Shown one piece after another: positions 49,776 through 55,353 of a DNA stretch of 55,353 bases; positions within the stretch are counted from its first letter, which is position 1; every line of letters starts with the position of its first letter. This DNA is from Lentisphaerota bacterium (GTDB lineage: Bacteria; Verrucomicrobiota; Lentisphaeria; Oligosphaerales; JABHEG01): NCBI GenBank assembly GCA_018676675.1, contig JABHEG010000254.1:1-55353 (forward strand). Reading direction: 5' to 3'. The notes beneath the pieces were generated by a model, which searched no databases, was not told where the DNA came from, and was given only the letters and a program-made list of their open reading frames with translations. The position numbers and the translations under genes are program-made.

Positions 49776-51032
49776 ATGAAGCGATGTATCGTTGCCGTCA
49801 CAGCTGCCGTAGCCCTTACGGCTCTCCCGGTCGTAGCCGGTCCGAAAGAGAATACGATGCGCTCAGACAAGGGCAAAGACCGTGCCATTGCTGCTCTCGA
49901 TGCTCAGCGTGGCCAGGCAGCCCGCCCCGCTTACCCCGAGTTCAGTTGGGACAGGCTGCCGCTCTACATCCATGTCCGCAAGGCTGCGGCCTTCGACCAG
50001 GAGGAACTCGCGTACTTGGCCTCGTTCCCGTTGATCACCTTCGAGAAGACCACTGGCCAAAAGACCTACGGCTCAACCGACGCCGGCACGGTCGAAGCGG
50101 CGAAGGCCGTGAAGCAGATCAATCCCAAGGCGAAGGTGCTGTTCTACCGCAACGTTCTGGTGCACTATGGCGGTTACTCGTTCGACAAGGAATTGGACAG
50201 TGTCCAGGGGGCATTCCTGAGGGACAGGCACGGCAAAGGCAAGCTGGTGCGCGACCGGCTCGAGGCCTACGATCTGACCAACCCCCAAGTTGTCGATTGG
50301 TGGGTGCGGTGCGCGACCTCGGGCTGTGCCCACAATGCCATCGACGGGCTGTTCCTGGACGGTCATATCAAGGCCGTTGTGCCTTACCTGACGAAACGAC
50401 TCGCGCCCGGGAAGAAGGACGCCGTCGCCGCCGCCTACCACGAGATGATGAAGCAGACCCGGGCCGCGATGCCGCCCGGCAAGCTCATGGTAGCCAACGC
50501 CATCCGCGCCCGCCAGCCCGACAGCGGCCTGAAGGCGGTGATGGCATACTTTGACGGCTCCTATCTCGAAGCCTTCGCGCACCCGATAGGCGGCGTCAGC
50601 AGAGCCGACTACACCGTCAAAGGCATCAAGGCCGTCCAAACCGCCGCAAAACAAGGCAAGATCATCGCCATGACTCTTGGTCTCGGTGAGTCGGCGGCCG
50701 CCCTGCACGGCATCGATGACACACGCAAGAAACTGGAGAGCCTCGCCGGACTACAGAAGCGGGTCGACTTCTATATCGCGCTTTTCCTGGTATGTGCCGA
50801 ACAATACAGCTATCTGAACCTGCACGACGGCTACAGCGTAAACACGAAAAATGGGCGCTGCGACAGCAAGATGTGGCTCAAGCGCCTGCCCGAGTACGAC
50901 AAGCCGTTGGGCCCGCCGAAGGGCCCCGCTGTCCGGCAAGGATACGTCTTCACCCGCGATTTCGCCCACGCCTCAGTCCGTGTGGATGTGGAGGCCGGCG
51001 CAGGGAAGATCGGCTGGCACCCGGAGGAGTGA
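49776..51032 (+). CDS. Secreted putative glycosidase (GHL15-like)
   Basis: A 418-residue exported protein (signal CIVAVTAAVALTALPVVAG). It resembles the hypothetical glycosyl hydrolase 15-like (GHL15) TIM-barrel family: FPLITFEKTTG, KAVKQINPKAKVLFYRN, then NPQVVDWWVR and NAIDGLFLDGH, where D and the following acids are catalytic candidates. It has no characterised activity. AGGAGG stands 6 bases before ATG 49776. It is the first of two secreted glycosidase-like genes beyond the transporter and may share its substrate. Confidence 0.72.
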   Translation: MKRCIVAVTAAVALTALPVVAGPKENTMRSDKGKDRAIAALDAQRGQAARPAYPEFSWDRLPLYIHVRKAAAFDQEELAYLASFPLITFEKTTGQKTYGSTDAGTVEAAKAVKQINPKAKVLFYRNVLVHYGGYSFDKELDSVQGAFLRDRHGKGKLVRDRLEAYDLTNPQVVDWWVRCATSGCAHNAIDGLFLDGHIKAVVPYLTKRLAPGKKDAVAAAYHEMMKQTRAAMPPGKLMVANAIRARQPDSGLKAVMAYFDGSYLEAFAHPIGGVSRADYTVKGIKAVQTAAKQGKIIAMTLGLGESAAALHGIDDTRKKLESLAGLQKRVDFYIALFLVCAEQYSYLNLHDGYSVNTKNGRCDSKMWLKRLPEYDKPLGPPKGPAVRQGYVFTRDFAHASVRVDVEAGAGKIGWHPEE

Positions 51033-51076
51033 GGGAGAACAGGATAGCCCAAGGATGCGCAGCTTCCCTGGGAGTG

Positions 51077-51178
51077 TCCACCCGGAACACCGAGATCTAC
51101 CCCGATCGGTTCCGGCACAAGTACGGGTTCCTGCGACCGCGAAGAGGGATACTGGAGCGGGTCTCATCAGGATATGAC
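51077..51178 (+). pseudogene. Possible IS91-type transposase fragment
   Basis: Between the GHL15 and DUF6259 genes, one frame reads NTEIYPDRFRHKYGFLRP and then RRGILERVSSGY. This resembles the start of IS91-type transposases, where a YGFLRP or YGFWRP block precedes the zinc-binding domain. Nothing recognisable follows, so at most a short relic is present. Otherwise the 335-bp gap holds only a promoter. Confidence 0.3.
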
Positions 51179-51238
51179 GTGGGCGTTTTCCTGTGTTCGG
51201 CCACCGTCGTCCGATCAAGCGAAGAAGCCGGTTCACAG

Positions 51239-51267
51239 CTGACATCTCAAACCGGCTACGGTACAGT
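51239..51267 (+). promoter_or_regulatory. Promoter of the DUF6259 gene
   Basis: CTGACA (51239-51244) and TACAGT (51262-51267) are separated by exactly 17 bp, each one or two bases from consensus. The start codon is 100 bp downstream. The site shows no similarity to the shared 39-bp element. Confidence 0.5.
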
Positions 51268-51367
51268 ACGGCCCGCACGAATGGGACTGGCAATGCGCAT
51301 CTCCCATCGGACCCGGATATCTCAAATGACATGGCATCCTATGAAAAAATGGCACAGGAGGCCAGAC

Positions 51368-54300
51368 ATGCGGTGTTTGTTCCTAGTGGTCGCTACACTT
51401 TTCGCCGGCTCCGCTCTCGCGGCCGACTTCGATGACGCCGACATGGAGAAGTTGGACCGGGGACCGTGGAACGTGTATGGGACGCCCGTGACTGTTGAGA
51501 AGAGCGACTTTGCCCGCAGCGGACTCCGCTCGTTGCGCGTCGTCACCGACAACAAGGAAACGATGGGGGGGAACTACGAAGGCACGTCGCATTCCCTGGG
51601 CAAGTTCGAGCCGGGCGATCTGATCAAGGTGTCGTTCTGGTATTGGGTCAAGGGCGGGCGCAACATCATCGTCGGAATGGGGCCCACCTTCTTTCAGCGC
51701 CGTGTGGTCATGACGGGTACCGACTGGACCCGGGCCGAGGTCACGCTCCGGGCTACGAAATCGGGATATCACAACATCTGGATCAGCCAGGGCGGCACGG
51801 CGACGGAGGTCTTCCTTGACGATTTCTCCGTCGAGGTCTCGCGCCGTCCTCAACTCGGCACGATCGAGCAGTCAAAACGCGTGGCCGTCACAGGCGGTGC
51901 GCTCCAGTTGACCCTGTGCCAGGAAACCGGTGCGCTCTGCGGCATCGAGAACCTGGAGACCGGTGAAACGTACGCACCGCTGGGCGAGCGCCAGCCACTT
52001 TTCGGTTTGGAGCTACTATCAAAGAACGGCTTCGGCTACGAACGCATCTCTTTCGAGGATTCGAAACTTCTTCATCTGGATGTGCCCGGCCCGGAACTCG
52101 CAAAGCTGACCTTCGAGACGAAACACCTGCCGATCATTTTCCAGATCCAGATCACGATGAACGACGACGGGTCGGCGCATTTCACGGGCCAGGTGAAGAA
52201 CGACTCGCACCGCCGCGTCCTGTCCCTTGAGATGCCGATGGTATACGGTGTATCCCCGGCGAGCGACCCGGCCAACCTGACCCTTGTCGATCCGCATATC
52301 TGCGGCCGGATCGTTCCCGATGCGGCCAGGTCGTCGGGCTGTCAGACACGCTATCCCGGCCGAGGAGTGATGGGGTGGATGGACCTATCTGGCGAGCGCG
52401 GGGGGATCTACCTCGCCACGCATGATCAACACCAGACCGGCACACGCATGACGGCCCTGCCCACAGCGGACTCTCGGTTCGACATGTCGCTGACGCGCGA
52501 GACGGTCGTCGGCCCAGGCGAAACGTGGCTCGCACCCCCGTCGGTCCTTGCCGTGCACGAGGGCGACTGGCATGCGGCGGCAGACCGTTACCGCTTTTGG
52601 GCGCGAAGTTGGATGAAGAAACCGGATGTGCCGCAGTGGATGTACGACGACAACGGATGGGTGCTGATGGGCATTCAGAACGGTATACCCTTCCGTCGCA
52701 TCCCCGACATCTTCCGTCAAGCGCAGTGGATGGGCATCGAGTACCTGCACATCCAAGGCGAGGGCATCGACCACGCGTGGCACGATGAGAGCGGAAACCG
52801 CCGGAACCACAACCTGACCTACGTCTATCCCACGCCGAAATACGGAACCGTGGAGGAGCTGAAATCTGCGATCAACAAGATTCACCAGCGCGGCGGACAC
52901 GTCATGTTCTACTACCTCTACGAACGTTGGACACCGAGCCACGAGACGTCGGACGACTTCGGCACGGGCCAGCGCGCCGAAGTCCCGGAGGAGTATTGGC
53001 CGCCGCAGGGACTCTACTCGAACAACACACTGGCCGAGAACCCGGGGCAGAAGCTACCGGCCGAGAACCCCTTCATGGCCGTCCGCAACATGTGCCTCGC
53101 GTCGCCGGGGTGGCAGGAGTGGATGCGGCGGTGGGCGATTGACGTGTACGCCAAGCAGTACGGGGCCGACGGGTTTTACTGGGATGTCATGGGCCGCAAT
53201 GGGCCGTTCCGTTGCTTCAACTCAAACCACCAGCACCAGGGAGAAAACCAGTGGGCGACCGGCTGCGCGGACGTGCTCGAGAAGGTCATCCGCCAGGGCC
53301 GAAAGGTGAACCCCGATTACTCCTGCGCCATCGAAGGCTGCTCGGATCACCTGGGACAATGGGTCGGATATCACCTTATGTCCGGCGCCACGCGGCAGCC
53401 GAACGTCTTCCGCTACACGTTCCCCGAATACCTCTGCGTAAACGGCCTGGCGAACCACTACTGGCAATGGACGCAAACGCAGAAGGCGAGACGCGTGTTT
53501 CTCAACGGCGAGAAGTTCGACATCCACGGCTACCACAAACAAATCAAGCAGATCATCGATCTGCGTCGCCGGGTGAAGCCATTCATCGACTGGCCGGCCG
53601 TCTTCCGCGACACCGTCGGCCTGAAGGCCTCCGATGAGAGTGTCCAGGCACGCTGTTTCGTGCAGGCCAACAACGGCAACCGCGTCATCGCGGTGACGAT
53701 GATGAACGAGGAGCATGTCGCGGGCGCCACGGTCGAAGTCGATCTCGCACCGATCGGCAAGGCGACGGTGGGGCACATCTTTCATCTCGACGGCCGCGTG
53801 TCGCTGCTTGAAACCGCGGAGCAAGGAAAGGTGACGATCCCCGTGCCGCAGGACGATGTCGCCTGCGCTGTCATCGTCGGCGCCCTTGCCCCGGACGTGG
53901 CCGTCCATGCCTGGGTCGAGCAGATCATGAAACCGGGGACGGATGGGGTCATACTGAACATCCACGACCCGCTTGGGAAGAGCAGACTGGAATGCCAGAT
54001 CGACTGGCCGGAGGGGTTTGCGCCGACACGAGCTCCCTTGCAGCGCGACGGAACAGGCACAGCGAAGTTCATGTATGTGGACAATGACCACCTGAAGACG
54101 CTGAGACGTTGGACGAAGGTCAAGGCGCACCTAACGTGGGACGGCGGGAAGAAGACGGTATGGACCGTGATCGCCCCTCCGCTGGTCAACGGCAACATGG
54201 AGCAGGTTGAGGACGGGCGGTTGGCGTATTGGGGCCTGCCACCGTGCACGGACAATCCCGGCGAGGGCAAACAGTGTCTCCGCATCGACCGGACACTGAC

Positions 54301-54616
54301 CAAGCACGGCCACCTGCGCCAGATTACGCCGCTGAAGCCGAGTACGCCATACCGACTGACGTGCATGATCAAGCGAATGGGCGAGAAGTGGGCCGGCGCG
54401 CACATGATCGAGTATGAAGTGGGGCAGAAGGGGGCGAGCAAGTTCGTCCGAGGGGCTGCCCTCAACAGCACGAAAGTCGGGATGTGGGAGACGCTGGAGA
54501 CTGTGTTCACCACCCACCCCGCACCGCGCAGCACGGCGATCTATCTCTACAACACCGACCAGAAGCACCCGGCCTTTTTCGACGCCATCGAGATCGAGGA
54601 AGTGCGGCAGGAGTGA
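51368..54616 (+). CDS. Secreted DUF6259-type glycosidase with flanking binding domains
   Basis: A 1082-residue exported protein (signal CLFLVVATLFAGSALA). Residues ~20-165 look like a CBM4/9-type sandwich. A beta-supersandwich (~170-400) and a TIM barrel of the DUF6259 type (~410-760) follow, with WMYDDNGWVLMG, IEYLHIQGEG and GFYWDVMG; D606 in the last is the best nucleophile candidate. The C-terminal ~150 residues (VNGNMEQVEDGRLAYWG) form a second binding-like domain. Activity is unproven, though the fold relates to GH101-like and GH31-clan enzymes. ATG 51368 follows AGGAGG; longer frames upstream are not real. Confidence 0.75.
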   Translation: MRCLFLVVATLFAGSALAADFDDADMEKLDRGPWNVYGTPVTVEKSDFARSGLRSLRVVTDNKETMGGNYEGTSHSLGKFEPGDLIKVSFWYWVKGGRNIIVGMGPTFFQRRVVMTGTDWTRAEVTLRATKSGYHNIWISQGGTATEVFLDDFSVEVSRRPQLGTIEQSKRVAVTGGALQLTLCQETGALCGIENLETGETYAPLGERQPLFGLELLSKNGFGYERISFEDSKLLHLDVPGPELAKLTFETKHLPIIFQIQITMNDDGSAHFTGQVKNDSHRRVLSLEMPMVYGVSPASDPANLTLVDPHICGRIVPDAARSSGCQTRYPGRGVMGWMDLSGERGGIYLATHDQHQTGTRMTALPTADSRFDMSLTRETVVGPGETWLAPPSVLAVHEGDWHAAADRYRFWARSWMKKPDVPQWMYDDNGWVLMGIQNGIPFRRIPDIFRQAQWMGIEYLHIQGEGIDHAWHDESGNRRNHNLTYVYPTPKYGTVEELKSAINKIHQRGGHVMFYYLYERWTPSHETSDDFGTGQRAEVPEEYWPPQGLYSNNTLAENPGQKLPAENPFMAVRNMCLASPGWQEWMRRWAIDVYAKQYGADGFYWDVMGRNGPFRCFNSNHQHQGENQWATGCADVLEKVIRQGRKVNPDYSCAIEGCSDHLGQWVGYHLMSGATRQPNVFRYTFPEYLCVNGLANHYWQWTQTQKARRVFLNGEKFDIHGYHKQIKQIIDLRRRVKPFIDWPAVFRDTVGLKASDESVQARCFVQANNGNRVIAVTMMNEEHVAGATVEVDLAPIGKATVGHIFHLDGRVSLLETAEQGKVTIPVPQDDVACAVIVGALAPDVAVHAWVEQIMKPGTDGVILNIHDPLGKSRLECQIDWPEGFAPTRAPLQRDGTGTAKFMYVDNDHLKTLRRWTKVKAHLTWDGGKKTVWTVIAPPLVNGNMEQVEDGRLAYWGLPPCTDNPGEGKQCLRIDRTLTKHGHLRQITPLKPSTPYRLTCMIKRMGEKWAGAHMIEYEVGQKGASKFVRGAALNSTKVGMWETLETVFTTHPAPRSTAIYLYNTDQKHPAFFDAIEIEEVRQE

Positions 54617-54738
54617 TGGCGAGTCAGAGTCCTCTGATTTGACTCTAACGACTTACACATTGCGGGTTCGGATCGATGTTTGGACGGATTCAGAAATGGC
54701 TACAAGGTGAGAACAGAGGACTAACCCCGCACGGGTCA

Positions 54739-55293
54739 TCACCCCAACAGCGCCTGCTCGATCTGCGGGACCAGGTCATCGACGTGGAAAGGCTTCTGGG
54801 TGTGGGACAGTGCCCCCTCGTCCAGTATCTCCTGCGCGTGGGTGTCCAGGCTGTAGCCCGTGGCAAGCATGGCCTTGACACCTGGGTTAATCTCGCGCAT
54901 GGCGACGAATGTGTCGCGGCCGTTCATCACCGGCATGTTCATGTCCAGAATCACAAGGTCGATGTACTTCCATGACTTCGTGTAGTACTCGACGGCCTCA
55001 ACACCGTCCTTAGCGGTGACCACCTTGTACCCTCTGCCCCGCAGCAGCATAGCAGTGCTTTCTCTCACGCTCTTTTCGTCATCAACGATGAGAATTTTCG
55101 CGCCAACGCTCTTTGTCGTCGTCTGCGCCGCCTCAGCGGCTTCCTGCGCTTCCTGCTGTGACAAGGGCAGGTAGACCGTCATGGTCGTGCCGTGCCCGAT
55201 CTTGCTGTCCACCTCTAGCGGTAGTTTACTGTAGATTGGGTCCGTAGTACACCTTTCCGCCCCGAGCGCGCGCGCCAAACTCCTGTCCCCCAT
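54739..55293 (-). pseudogene. C-terminal remnant of a hybrid histidine kinase (receiver domain)
   Basis: The frame encodes a full receiver domain: D71/D72 (ILIVDDEKSV), phospho-acceptor D117 (LVILDMNMP), T144 and K167 (TQKPFH). Just before it is the last strand of a kinase ATPase domain (LEVDSKIGHGTTMTVYLPL). The residues before that do not look like a kinase, and an in-frame TAA occurs 12 codons above the first ATG (near 55330). So the kinase core is missing within the window, through a deletion or rearrangement near 55210. The receiver could still be made but would lack its own kinase. Confidence 0.7.
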
Positions 55294-55353
55294 AGCCTTC
55301 CGCGATTGTCCTTTTCTATTGCTATCGTATTACCCTATTGGAATACACCCCCA

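Noticed and set aside
50792..51367. 192-codon extension of the DUF6259 frame
   Set aside because: It overlaps the 3' end of the GHL15 gene in another frame and lies ahead of a strong AGGAGG site and signal peptide at 51368.
1..55353. CRISPR array, rRNA or tRNA genes
   Set aside because: No regularly spaced short repeats with unique spacers and no recognisable rRNA or tRNA segments were seen by eye; a covariance-model scan would settle tRNAs.

Overview
The window is about 55 kb of GC-rich bacterial DNA with tightly packed, long genes. Many encode carbohydrate-active enzymes and sulfatases: five apparently intact sulfatase domains plus one sulfatase remnant, three GH29 alpha-L-fucosidases, a GH31 enzyme, a sialidase-like protein, DUF4838, GHL15 and DUF6259 proteins, and quinoprotein-type beta-propellers. 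There is no SusC/SusD pair. Sugar uptake is by an RbsABC-type transporter. This mix is typical of the Planctomycetota/Verrucomicrobiota/Kiritimatiellota/Lentisphaerota (PVC) group, but the phylum cannot be fixed from sequence inspection alone. No rRNA, tRNA or CRISPR was seen. The window begins inside a palindromic repeat, as an assembly contig broken at a repeat would.

Layout. 1-3.7 kb: palindromic repeat, a VapBC pair, a GH29 fucosidase, and a Phd/PIN toxin-antitoxin pair. 4-8.2 kb: a C45-type acyltransferase/hydrolase, then a GntR(YtrA)-ABC ATPase-membrane protein operon with a readable promoter and overlapping operator. 8.5-18 kb: DUF4838 lipoprotein (-) divergent from GH31 (+), then a sialidase-like protein and a 13-Asp-box propeller protein. 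18.1-26.3 kb: beta-helix protein and sugar isomerase (-) divergent from a sulfatase, a DUF6172 protein, a DHDPS/NAL-family aldolase and a second sulfatase, then a third PIN toxin-antitoxin pair (-).

26.4-45.2 kb: one long + strand gene series with small gaps or start/stop overlaps. Its order is methyltransferase-like/PQQ propeller 1, sulfatase, sulfatase-glycosidase fusion, EF-hand esterase, GH29, sulfatase, methyltransferase-like/PQQ propeller 2, stand-alone copy of the fused glycosidase, GH29, and a sulfatase remnant. It reads as two diverged copies of one module. 45.4-49.2 kb: a sugar ABC transporter (-). 49.3-49.5 kb: a second copy of the palindromic repeat. 49.8-54.6 kb: secreted GHL15 and DUF6259 glycosidase candidates. 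54.7-55.3 kb: a receiver-domain remnant of a hybrid histidine kinase.

Working together (inference): secreted sulfatases, an esterase and unfamiliar glycosidases would trim a sulfated, probably acetylated, fucose-containing polysaccharide such as fucoidan or a sulfated host glycan. Fragments would enter through the ABC transporter, and fucosidases and two sulfatases without signal peptides would finish the job in the cytoplasm. Formylglycine maturation of the sulfatases must be encoded elsewhere.

The most notable hidden signal is a 39-bp element shared, without gaps, upstream of three separate transcription units (926-964, 20843-20881, 26377-26415). It sits just upstream of weak promoter-like sequences and probably marks a common activator site that ties these genes into one regulon. 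The other main novelties are the sulfatase-glycosidase fusion with its stand-alone paralogue, the paired methyltransferase-like/propeller proteins, and Lys/Arg-rich tracts placed independently in five proteins of the operon.
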